The notes under the pieces are model-generated. The model had not been told where the DNA came from and searched no databases. It saw only the letters and a list, made by a program, of their open reading frames with translations. A stretch of DNA of 64,000 bases from Terriglobia bacterium (lineage in GTDB: Bacteria > Acidobacteriota > Terriglobia > Bryobacterales > Bryobacteraceae). The stretch covers positions 62,001 to 126,000 of the forward strand of contig JAIQFI010000006.1 in NCBI GenBank assembly GCA_020073345.1. Direction: 5' to 3'. The position numbers and the translations under genes were made by a program. This document shows positions 8,973-16,204 of the stretch, in pieces (within the stretch, counting starts at the first letter, position 1; each line of letters begins with the position of its first letter).

Positions 8973-9689
8973 TTGGTGCCCTTCTTCTTGCCTAATCGTG
9001 GACCGGGCCGATTAATCATCGTCGAAGGAATCGACGGCTCGGGTAAATCCACGCAAATCGCCCTGCTTTCGCAGTGGTTGCGCCTCCGCGGCTTCGCTGT
9101 AGCCTTCAGCGAATGGAACTCCTCTCCCCTGGTGAAAGAAACCACCCGCCGCGGCAAGAAGAAGGAGATGTTCACGCCCACCTCCTTCAGCCTGATCCAC
9201 GCCACCGACTTCGCCGACCGCATGGAGCGCTACATTCTTCCGCTACTCAAGGCCGGCGCGGTGGTTTGCGCCGATCGCTACGCCTACACCGCCTTCGCGC
9301 GCGACGTAGTCCGCGGCGTCGACCGGGCCTGGGTGCGTAACCTCTATCGCTTCGCGCTCAAGCCCGACCTGGCCTTCTATTTTAAGGTGCCGCTCGAAAC
9401 CGCCCTCGGGCGCATTTTAGGCGGGCGCAACGCTCTCAAGTATTACGAAGCCGGCATGGACCTCGGACTCAGCCGCAACATCGAGGAAAGCTTCCGGATT
9501 TTTCAGGGCCGCATCCTGGCCGAATACGAATCCATGATCGAAGAGATGGGCTTCCACGTGATTGACGCCACCAAGTCCATCGAATCGCAACAACAAGAAA
9601 TGCGCCGCATCGTGCTGCGCGAGTTCGGACTGGTGCGGCCGCCCGGTGTCCTCGGGGTGGACCTCAACGCGGCCCGCTTACATGCCTGA
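8973..9689 (+). CDS. Thymidylate-kinase-like P-loop kinase, copy 1
   Basis: A 238-residue member of the dTMP-kinase P-loop family. Walker A GIDGSGKST is at residues 19-27, and ADRYAYTAFARDVVRG matches the DRY segment of Tmk. The LID-side motif RNALKYYEAGMDLGLS is shared with the next gene and is not ordinary Tmk. The start is TTG 8973 (or GTG 8976) behind AGGGA. Adjacent genes are ppx/CHAD/sixA on one side and phoR/phoB on the other, so a nucleotide or phosphate-donor role within phosphate metabolism is likely. It is not a PPK2: the PPK2 motifs are absent. Confidence 0.75.
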   Translation: MVPFFLPNRGPGRLIIVEGIDGSGKSTQIALLSQWLRLRGFAVAFSEWNSSPLVKETTRRGKKKEMFTPTSFSLIHATDFADRMERYILPLLKAGAVVCADRYAYTAFARDVVRGVDRAWVRNLYRFALKPDLAFYFKVPLETALGRILGGRNALKYYEAGMDLGLSRNIEESFRIFQGRILAEYESMIEEMGFHVIDATKSIESQQQEMRRIVLREFGLVRPPGVLGVDLNAARLHA

Positions 9690-9706
9690 TTACCATGCCT
9701 GATTAC
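9681..9706 (+). repeat. Perfect tandem 13-bp duplication at a gene junction
   Basis: CATGCCTGATTAC occurs at 9681-9693 and again at 9694-9706. The first copy contains the stop of kinase copy 1 (TGA 9687-9689), and the second supplies the ATG of kinase copy 2 (9695). With a single copy the two genes would overlap by several bases. Confidence 0.85.
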
Positions 9707-10489
9707 AAAGCCCGGCCGCCGCTGTCGTACTACCGCACGGCGCTACCCGGCGTCGATTACTCCGAGCTCCAGGGCAAGCTGATCGTCATCGAGGGGCCGG
9801 ACGCTGTCGGCCGCAGCACCCAGATCCGCGGCTTGAAACCGTGGCTTGAAGAGGCTGGCCACGCGGTACTCGATACCGGAATGGCGCGCTCCGCCTTGGC
9901 CGGCAAGGGGATCAAGGAAGCCAAACAAGGCAACACGCTCGGGCCCGTCACTATGACGATGTATTACCTGACCGACTTTGCCGACCGTCTGGAAAACGAA
10001 ATCATTCCCGCTCTCCGCGCCGGCGTCGTCGTTCTCACCGATCGGTACATCTACTCCGTCATGGCCCGCGCCATCGCACGCGGCGAGAATCGCGCCTGGA
10101 TCGAGAAGACCGCGGGATTCGCTCTGGTGCCGCACGCGGTCTTCTACCTGCGCGCTGAAGTGCAGGATCTGATCACGCGCGTGGTGGTCGGCCGCGGCGC
10201 TTTCGATTATTGGGAAAGCGGCCTCGACAACGGCTTTGGCCACAATATGTACGACAGTTTCGTCCGCTACCAGTCGCGTCTGATTCGCGTGTTCGACAGC
10301 CTGGCCGTTCCCTACGGATTCGAGGTCATCGACGCAACCCGCCCGCCTGTCGAAGTCTTCGAATCCCTGAAGACTTCCGTCTCGCGGATCTTCGAGCCTC
10401 AGGAGAAATCCCAGGCCGAGCATCCCCGCAAACCCGCGCAGCGGGTCGATGCTCTCCCCAACGTCAAGTCCGCATCCGGCCGCAAGTAG
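9695..10489 (+). CDS. Thymidylate-kinase-like P-loop protein, copy 2 (altered Walker A)
   Basis: A 264-residue paralogue of the preceding gene with the same plan: DRYIYSVMARAIARGENRAW and GRGAFDYWESGLDNGF align with DRYAY and RNALKYYEAGMDLG. Its P-loop reads GPDAVGRST (34-42), so the invariant Lys is Arg40. This could lower or change catalysis, or make it a regulatory partner in a heterodimer. An N-terminal extension of about 27 residues and a basic C-terminal tail (PRKPAQRVDAL) flank the kinase fold. Five bases separate it from copy 1, so the two are co-translated. Confidence 0.72.
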   Translation: MPDYKARPPLSYYRTALPGVDYSELQGKLIVIEGPDAVGRSTQIRGLKPWLEEAGHAVLDTGMARSALAGKGIKEAKQGNTLGPVTMTMYYLTDFADRLENEIIPALRAGVVVLTDRYIYSVMARAIARGENRAWIEKTAGFALVPHAVFYLRAEVQDLITRVVVGRGAFDYWESGLDNGFGHNMYDSFVRYQSRLIRVFDSLAVPYGFEVIDATRPPVEVFESLKTSVSRIFEPQEKSQAEHPRKPAQRVDALPNVKSASGRK

Positions 10490-10526
10490 GCGGGTCTCCG
10501 AACCGCGCGGGACTCTAGCCCCGCCT
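10488..10526. repeat. GC-rich palindromic repeat (family B), second copy
   Basis: AGGCGGG (10488-10494) pairs with CCCGCCT (10520-10526). The left half GGCGGGTCTCCGAACC is nearly the same as the copy at 784-810. It overlaps the stop of the upstream kinase gene and ends 20 bases before phoR. Confidence 0.5.
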
Positions 10527-10546
10527 TTCCAATGCCATAATGAGGT

Positions 10547-12043
10547 TTGACCGCTCGCATCTTCAGTAAGCTCATCCTGAGCCTCGTGGCGGTTCTCGCC
10601 TTCGCTCTCATCGCCGTCGATTATCTCGTCACACAGCGCGTAGAGCACGCTTTTTTCGATCAACTCCGCCAGGAGCTCGCCGAAAAAGCCCGTACCGTTG
10701 CGCTCATGCTTCCCCAGCAGGAGAGTGAATTCGATCGGCTCGCCAAAGCCACCGGCGCCCGCGTCAGCTGGGTCGACGCCACCGGCCGCGTTCTGGGCGA
10801 GTCCGATGGGGATCCTGCCGCGATGGAGAACCACAGCGCACGTCCCGAAATTGCCGCCGCAATCAAAGGGCAAGTCGGCTCCAGCCTGCGCCTCAGTCCC
10901 ACCCTTGGCGTCAGGCTGTTTTATGTCGCGATTCCTTACCGGGGCGGCGCGCTTCGCCTGGCCGTGCCGGCCGCCGCCATCGACGCGCAGGTCCACGCCA
11001 TCCGCAATGAGGTCCTGCTCTCCACCGCCCTGGCGTTCTTGCCCCTCGTGATCTTGGCTGCCGTCTTTTCCCGCTACGTCTCCGGCCGTATGGGAGCCAT
11101 CATCGAATTCACCCGCCAGTTGGCCGAAGGCAACTTCCGGGCGCGCCTCCCCGGATCCTCCCGCGGCGTGCTCGGATTACTCTCCGCCAAGCTCAACGAA
11201 ACCAGTGAAAAACTCGAGTTCATGCTCGACCGTCTGGAAACCGAGCACACCGAACTGGAAAAACTGGAGAACATCCGCAAGGATTTCGTCATCAATGTCT
11301 CGCACGAGTTGCGCACGCCCCTCGCCTCCATCCAGGGCTACACCGAAACGCTCCTCGACGGAGCTATTCATGACCCCGTCAACAATCTCAAGTTTCTGAA
11401 CATCATCCGCCAGAACGCGGAGCGGCTCGCCCGCCTCACTGCGGATCTGCTCACCCTTTCCCGTGTCGAACTCGGCCAGCAGGAATTCAAGTTTGCTTCC
11501 TACTATGTGAACCGCATCCTTACCGATAACCTCGACGGCATGCGGCCGATCGCGGCGCGCCGCGGCATTCAACTCGTTTTGGATCCCGTGGAGCCTGAAA
11601 ACGCGGAGGTCTTCTGCGATGCCGAGGCCGTCCACCAGATCCTGACCAATCTCCTCGACAACGCCATTAAGTACACCCCCGACGGCGGAACCGTGACCGT
11701 CGGCGCCAGGCAGCGGGGCACCCCGGGCGAGGCTCCAGGTGGGCCAGCGGGCCGCGTCGAGTTCTTTGTGCGCGATACCGGCTCCGGCATTCCCGCCGAC
11801 GATCTACCCCGCCTCTTCGAACGCTTCTACCGCGTCGATAAAGCCCGCTCGCGGGCTCTCGGCGGCACCGGCCTCGGCCTGGCGATTGTGAAACACCTGG
11901 CCCGCTCCCAGAACGGCGAAGTTCGCGTGGAAAGTCAAGTAGATAAAGGGTCTACGTTCTTTGTGACCCTGCCCGTCCAGGACCTGGGCACGGCCGGGGG
12001 AGCCCCCGATCAGACGCTTGTTCAACGAGAGTTAACTACGTAG
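10547..12043 (+). CDS. phoR: PhoR-type membrane sensor histidine kinase
   Basis: Partner kinase of PhoB (498 residues). Two membrane segments (about residues 8-27 and 160-178) frame a periplasmic/PAS-like sensor region. A HAMP-like linker follows, then the H-box NVSHELRTPLASIQGY with His253, and the ATPase boxes NAIKYT, DTGSGIP and GGTGLGLAIVKHL. The start is TTG 10547; a TGA in frame just before it blocks anything longer. It precedes phoB, the reverse of the usual phoB-phoR order, with a probable Pho box at its stop codon. Confidence 0.88.
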   Translation: MTARIFSKLILSLVAVLAFALIAVDYLVTQRVEHAFFDQLRQELAEKARTVALMLPQQESEFDRLAKATGARVSWVDATGRVLGESDGDPAAMENHSARPEIAAAIKGQVGSSLRLSPTLGVRLFYVAIPYRGGALRLAVPAAAIDAQVHAIRNEVLLSTALAFLPLVILAAVFSRYVSGRMGAIIEFTRQLAEGNFRARLPGSSRGVLGLLSAKLNETSEKLEFMLDRLETEHTELEKLENIRKDFVINVSHELRTPLASIQGYTETLLDGAIHDPVNNLKFLNIIRQNAERLARLTADLLTLSRVELGQQEFKFASYYVNRILTDNLDGMRPIAARRGIQLVLDPVEPENAEVFCDAEAVHQILTNLLDNAIKYTPDGGTVTVGARQRGTPGEAPGGPAGRVEFFVRDTGSGIPADDLPRLFERFYRVDKARSRALGGTGLGLAIVKHLARSQNGEVRVESQVDKGSTFFVTLPVQDLGTAGGAPDQTLVQRELTT

Positions 12044-12060
12044 TAATCAATTTGTAATGG
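12043..12060 (+). promoter_or_regulatory. Probable Pho box between phoR and phoB
   Basis: GTAATCAATTTGTAATGG has GTAAT at 12043 and 12054, an 11-bp period. It shares GTAATC-NN-TTTGTAA with the pstS site. A further related unit, TTAAC at 12032, stands 11 bases upstream, so there may be three half-sites. The box begins at the last base of the phoR stop and lies about 40 bases before the phoB ATG, suggesting autoregulation. Confidence 0.55.
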
Positions 12061-12099
12061 CTTCTGCGTTACTGTGGATCTAGCGATTGGAATTAGCGC

Positions 12100-12798
12100 A
12101 TGAAGAAGATTGTACTCATCGAAGATGACGCCGACCTGTTCTCGCTGATCCAGTACAACCTGGAGAAGGAAGGCTTTGCCTTTGCGGGCTCCAGGACGGG
12201 CAAAGGCGCCATCGATCTCTGCCGGCGTGAAAAGCCCGACCTGATCATTCTCGACATCATGCTCCCGGATTCAGATGGCCTGGAGATCTGCAAGTCCATT
12301 CGCGCCCATCCCGAGCTTTCGCACACGCCCGTTATTTTCCTGACAGCGCGCGCCTCGGAGACCGACCGCATCGTGGGTCTGGAACTCGGCGCCAATGACT
12401 ATATCGTCAAGCCCTTCTTCGTCAGGGAACTGGTGGCCCGCATCAAGATTCATTTCCGCGGGCAGCCGTCTTCCAACAAGCTTCTGAAGATCGGAGATCT
12501 CGAGCTCGACCGCACTCGCTGCCAGGTGCGTTTGGGCGGCCACGAAGTCTCGCTCACCGCCACCGAATTCCGTCTGCTCGAATTTCTCATGAGCCGGCCC
12601 GGCGTGGTCTTCAGCCGCGAGCAGTTGCTCGATGCCGTGTGGGGCCACGATCGCGCAGTGACCGACCGCACGGTCGACGTCTACATTTTGCGTCTGCGCC
12701 AGAAGATCGAAACTCCCGATGGCGTTGCCTTCCTGCGCAGCGTCCGCGGCTTCGGCTACAGCTTCGAGCCCGGCGTCGCCCAAACGGCTACCACCTAG
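12100..12798 (+). CDS. phoB: PhoB-type response regulator
   Basis: DNA-binding response regulator of the OmpR/PhoB family (232 residues). The receiver domain has the acidic pair IEDDAD and the phosphorylated Asp52 in LDIMLPDSDG, then T-switch LTARAS and K in IVKPF. The winged-helix domain spans about 130-225 and ends VRGFGYSFEP. It should bind the 11-bp-period repeats before pstS and before itself. The name is given from position beside pst, phoU and phoR as well as domain order. Confidence 0.9.
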   Translation: MKKIVLIEDDADLFSLIQYNLEKEGFAFAGSRTGKGAIDLCRREKPDLIILDIMLPDSDGLEICKSIRAHPELSHTPVIFLTARASETDRIVGLELGANDYIVKPFFVRELVARIKIHFRGQPSSNKLLKIGDLELDRTRCQVRLGGHEVSLTATEFRLLEFLMSRPGVVFSREQLLDAVWGHDRAVTDRTVDVYILRLRQKIETPDGVAFLRSVRGFGYSFEPGVAQTATT

Positions 12799-13064
12799 GA
12801 ACTGGGGGGAGGTACCACGGCCACTCCCTCCCGCCGCCGTCGATCGCGCTGCAGCTCCTTGCCCGCGGCCGCTTCTTTGGCCCGCTGAGCCCCCAACTCC
12901 TCTTCGCTCGCCACGCGGTGCGATTTCGCCAGCAACAGCTGCGCCGCCCTCGCCGCCGACACTTCTACCGGAGCCGAACCTTCCACATCCACCAGCCAGA
13001 CGAACTCCGGCAAGGTCGCTTCCAGATCCCGCACTTCTTTCCAATAGCGCCGAATATCTCTCAC
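12795..13064 (-). CDS. Hypothetical small protein, second gene of an unknown operon
   Basis: An 89-residue protein I do not recognise. The N-terminal half is a compact sequence (WKEVRDLEATLPEFVWLVDV) and the C-terminal half is very rich in Arg, Lys, Glu and Ala, probably helical. The GTG start at 13064 overlaps the stop of the upstream coiled-coil gene (GTGA), so the two are coupled. Its 3' end overlaps the 3' end of phoB by a few bases on the opposite strand. Confidence 0.6.
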   Translation of the reverse strand: MRDIRRYWKEVRDLEATLPEFVWLVDVEGSAPVEVSAARAAQLLLAKSHRVASEEELGAQRAKEAAAGKELQRDRRRREGVAVVPPPSS

Positions 13065-13744
13065 CCCGCCCTCCGATCGCCGTTCATAACGCCGTGCATA
13101 ACGTGATACCCCCGCTCGATCCGGTCGGCATTCTCGGAAACCTGCACCGCCAGACGCTTCAGTCCCGCCGCCCGCGCCAGCAGCGCCCCCGCGACTCCCT
13201 TGGACATGTCCACCGGTAGCACCATTTCCTCGCTGACCGCGCCGCGAAGCTGCTCCAGCACCTTCTCCGCCCGCTCCTGCGCGATCCGTTCCAGCGCCCG
13301 AGCCCTCGCCTCCAGCGCGTGCGCCTCCTCCCGAAGGCTCTCGATCTGCGCCCGCGGAATCAGGTGCTCGGCGAGTCTTCCAATAGCCTGCCCCAGCGTC
13401 CGGATCTGCGCTTCTCCCGCCGAAACCTCGTCCAGCTTCTTGAATTCCAGCTTTTTCCCGGAGGCTGCCGCTTCCACTAGGTTCTCCAGCGCCTTCTCAG
13501 ACAGCACCGCAATCCGCTCGCGCGATTCCTTCGCGGACTGGTTCAGCGCCCGCTCCGCCGCTCGTAGATGATCCAGGCGATCCTGCGCCTGCTGCTGGGC
13601 GCTGGCTGCCTCGCATACCAGTGCTTGCGCCTCGGCCTGCTGAACTGCTTCGGCTACGCGAGTCTGCAGATCCTCCGCCAGTACCCGTTCGTCTTCCGTC
13701 GCCACCGCCTCGAGCGTGGGCGTCTCCGCCAGATAGAAACTCAT
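13061..13744 (-). CDS. Coiled-coil protein of unknown function
   Basis: A 227-residue, Ala/Glu/Arg-rich protein with heptad-like patterns over residues 25-175, probably a long coiled coil. There is no signal peptide or membrane segment, and no catalytic motif is seen. The C-terminal part (GVAGALLARAAGLKRLAVQV) is less charged and may form a small helical domain. An AGGG ribosome site stands 4 bases before the ATG. It heads a two-gene operon with the 89-residue gene. A cytoskeletal, scaffold or secretion-chaperone role would be a guess. Confidence 0.65.
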   Translation of the reverse strand: MSFYLAETPTLEAVATEDERVLAEDLQTRVAEAVQQAEAQALVCEAASAQQQAQDRLDHLRAAERALNQSAKESRERIAVLSEKALENLVEAAASGKKLEFKKLDEVSAGEAQIRTLGQAIGRLAEHLIPRAQIESLREEAHALEARARALERIAQERAEKVLEQLRGAVSEEMVLPVDMSKGVAGALLARAAGLKRLAVQVSENADRIERGYHVMHGVMNGDRRAG

Positions 13745-13886
13745 GACGCCCTATCTTGCGTTCCTGCAGTGGAGGAACCCGCGGGACGCGCCGCTAACTT
13801 GTTGACACTCGCTCTATTTGCGTCCGGTTTAAGAGGTGATCGGAGGGGGACAACGCGTTTCTGTTAAGCTGGCCTGAAACCGCCCC

Positions 13887-15857
13887 GTGAATCGGAAATC
13901 GTCGGCCCTGTACTGTATACTCGCGCTGCTCGTTCTGAACGTCGGTATCTCAGCCCGCTTGTTCCGAACCGAGTTCACTCCTTTCATGTTCTCGATCGAA
14001 GGCTCATACGTCGGCCTCGCTCGCTGGCTCACGGTGAACTGGGCTCACCCCGGATGGTTCCCGCTCTGGTACGGTGGCATCCCCATTGAAAATGCCTACC
14101 CGCCTCTGCTTCCTCACCTCGTTGCCCTGTTCTCGCTCGCGACAGGCATGACCGTCGCCCGTTCGGTCCACGCCGTAACGGCAGCGTTCTACTGTCTCGG
14201 ACCAGTGGCTCTGTTTTCACTTGTCCTGCGGCTCACGCAGTCGCAGTGGAAGGCGCTCGCCGCGGGATGGCTCTATAGCCTGATTTCGCTTTCGGCCTTT
14301 CTCCTTCCAAAGGAGCTGGAATGGATTCGCGTGGGCGCCGTCTGGAGTCCGGTGAGACTTTTCGCTCTCCTGACACACGACGAGGCTGCGAATATCGCTG
14401 CCATCGCCCTCCTGCTCGCCGCGCTGGCGGCCATCCACGCCGCACTCGAATATCCGCTCGGCTGGCGAACCGTCCTCGCGATCCTGGCGTCGGCCTCCGT
14501 CGTGCTGACCAACTGGCTAGGTGCGGTGGCGCTGGTCTGCGGTGCGCTCGCACTGCTGATCGCGCGAAAACGCGGGGAACACGCTAAGCCCGCGTTCGGC
14601 CGCCTGGTCCTGGTCGGCCTGCTCGCCTACGCCGTCGCGGCCCCGTGGGTTCCGCCATCCGACGTCGCGGTGGTGCAGAGAAATGCACAGGCTCTCTCTG
14701 GAGTATTTCCCATGGGCCGTCCGCAGTACGTTTACCTGGCGGCGTGGCTCGCCGCGGCCTTCGCGATCGGCCTGCTTCTGAAGAGAAAGACGTCTGTTCC
14801 GGAAGCTGGCCGCTTTGCTCTTGTTTTCCTCTTCCTGATGGCAGTTCCGCCCCTGGGATTTGAATACCTCAAAATTTATCCGCTCCCGCAGCCCAACCGC
14901 TACTTCCTTGAAATGGACGCCGCCTTCGCCTTGGCGGCCGGCATCGTTCTCGGGTCGCGGCGTCTCTGCTCGAAGTGGGCGTGGTCGCGCGTGGTCACCG
15001 GGATGGTGCTCGCATGTCTGGCCATCGTTCTGGTCCCACCCTCACGCAGGGAAGTTCGCACCCGGCTTCCGCGGTTCGATATTACGAAAACGGTGGAGTA
15101 CGAACAGGCCGTGTACATCAACGCGCACTATCCCGGCCAGCGCGTCTTCGTCGATGGTTCGACTCGATACTGGTTCAACGCCTTCGCCGACAATCCCCAA
15201 CTCGGGGGAGGCGTCGACCAGGGCCGCTCCAACCCCGCCATCGCCGCCATCACCTTCGGCATTCCTTATATGCTCGGAAACGGCCCCGACACCGTGGCGC
15301 TGCTCAAAGCTTGTGGCGTGCGCGCCATCGCCGTAGGCGGCGAACACACTCGCGACGCCTATCGCGACTATCGCGATCCCGCGAAATTTGCCGGCATCGT
15401 CCCCGAAGTCTGGCGCGACGGCGACGACGTCATCTACGAAATCCCCGGTTCCGGCTCCCTAGCCCACATCGTCAGCAAGGGCGCTCTGGTCACCACCGAC
15501 CCGCTCGACTATCCCGCTCTCACTCGCTACGCGGCCGCTCTCGACGCCGACGCCAATACTCGAATCGTCTGGAGCGGCCCTAACCGTGCAACAATCAAGG
15601 GCAGTCTGGCCAGGCCCCAGGTCCTCTCCCTCCAGATCAGTTACGACCCGGGCTGGCGCGCCACAGCCAACGGAGCCGCCATCCCCACGCAGAAAGATGC
15701 GCTCGGCTTCCTCGTCCTCAAACCTGACTGCCACGGAAGCTGCACAATCGACCTCATCTACGACGGCGGCCTGCAGCGCCGCGTGATGGATTTTCTGTGC
15801 GTCCTCGGCTTCACCGCCTGCGCCTGGATGTTGTATCGACAATATAGGCAGGCATAA
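13887..15857 (+). CDS. Polytopic membrane protein with YfhO-like C-terminal module
   Basis: 656 residues with about ten membrane segments in the first 400 residues and a soluble, probably periplasmic C-terminal part. The first loop contains acidic and aromatic residues (SIEGSYVGLARW) as in GT-C-fold lipid-linked sugar transferases. Near residue 590 the motif YDPGWRATANG recalls FAPGWRAAVDG in the YfhO-like protein at 32536-34404, so both share a C-terminal module. The start is GTG 13887. The likely role is transfer of a sugar or other group outside the inner membrane; the substrate is unknown. Confidence 0.7.
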   Translation: MNRKSSALYCILALLVLNVGISARLFRTEFTPFMFSIEGSYVGLARWLTVNWAHPGWFPLWYGGIPIENAYPPLLPHLVALFSLATGMTVARSVHAVTAAFYCLGPVALFSLVLRLTQSQWKALAAGWLYSLISLSAFLLPKELEWIRVGAVWSPVRLFALLTHDEAANIAAIALLLAALAAIHAALEYPLGWRTVLAILASASVVLTNWLGAVALVCGALALLIARKRGEHAKPAFGRLVLVGLLAYAVAAPWVPPSDVAVVQRNAQALSGVFPMGRPQYVYLAAWLAAAFAIGLLLKRKTSVPEAGRFALVFLFLMAVPPLGFEYLKIYPLPQPNRYFLEMDAAFALAAGIVLGSRRLCSKWAWSRVVTGMVLACLAIVLVPPSRREVRTRLPRFDITKTVEYEQAVYINAHYPGQRVFVDGSTRYWFNAFADNPQLGGGVDQGRSNPAIAAITFGIPYMLGNGPDTVALLKACGVRAIAVGGEHTRDAYRDYRDPAKFAGIVPEVWRDGDDVIYEIPGSGSLAHIVSKGALVTTDPLDYPALTRYAAALDADANTRIVWSGPNRATIKGSLARPQVLSLQISYDPGWRATANGAAIPTQKDALGFLVLKPDCHGSCTIDLIYDGGLQRRVMDFLCVLGFTACAWMLYRQYRQA

Positions 15858-15903
15858 GAGTCGGCCGTGCGGCCGTCGCGATCAGTAAACTGAAGGGAAC
15901 GGC

Positions 15904-16098
15904 TTAGCCTCCCATGGGATCTCCCCGCCGGAAACAGCTCGATGAAGCAGTGTCCTCCCGCATCCCGCGGCACCAGTAGGCGTACAACCAGACCAGGACG
16001 GCCACATAGCACGTGGTCAGCGCCTGCTCCCGTCTCGTCATGCGAGTTGCTTGCGGAGGAATCCGCGTGGTCCGTTTCCACTCAGGTCCACTGATCAT
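15904..16098 (-). CDS. Possible small membrane protein
   Basis: A 64-residue frame with one predicted membrane segment (LTTCYVAVLVWLYAYWC) and a Cys-containing tail. The ATG at 16098 has TAGGAC about 9 bases upstream; a longer start at 16143 lacks a ribosome site. Codon third positions are mostly G/C, as in neighbouring genes, which supports coding. No family is recognised, and another frame of the same strand is also open, so this is uncertain. Confidence 0.35.
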   Translation of the reverse strand: MISGPEWKRTTRIPPQATRMTRREQALTTCYVAVLVWLYAYWCRGMREDTASSSCFRRGDPMGG

Positions 16099-16204
16099 TG
16101 AAAACGTCCTACCAGCCCTGAAACCAGTATCTTTATCAACCATTGCCCCGGGAGTCCATCAGGTTTCAGCCTGTGTGGGGCTGTGATACGCTCGATGGAC
16201 AACT

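Noticed and set aside
8973-10489. The kinase pair as polyphosphate kinase 2
   Set aside because: PPK2 signature motifs are missing and the DRY segment is of the thymidylate-kinase type.
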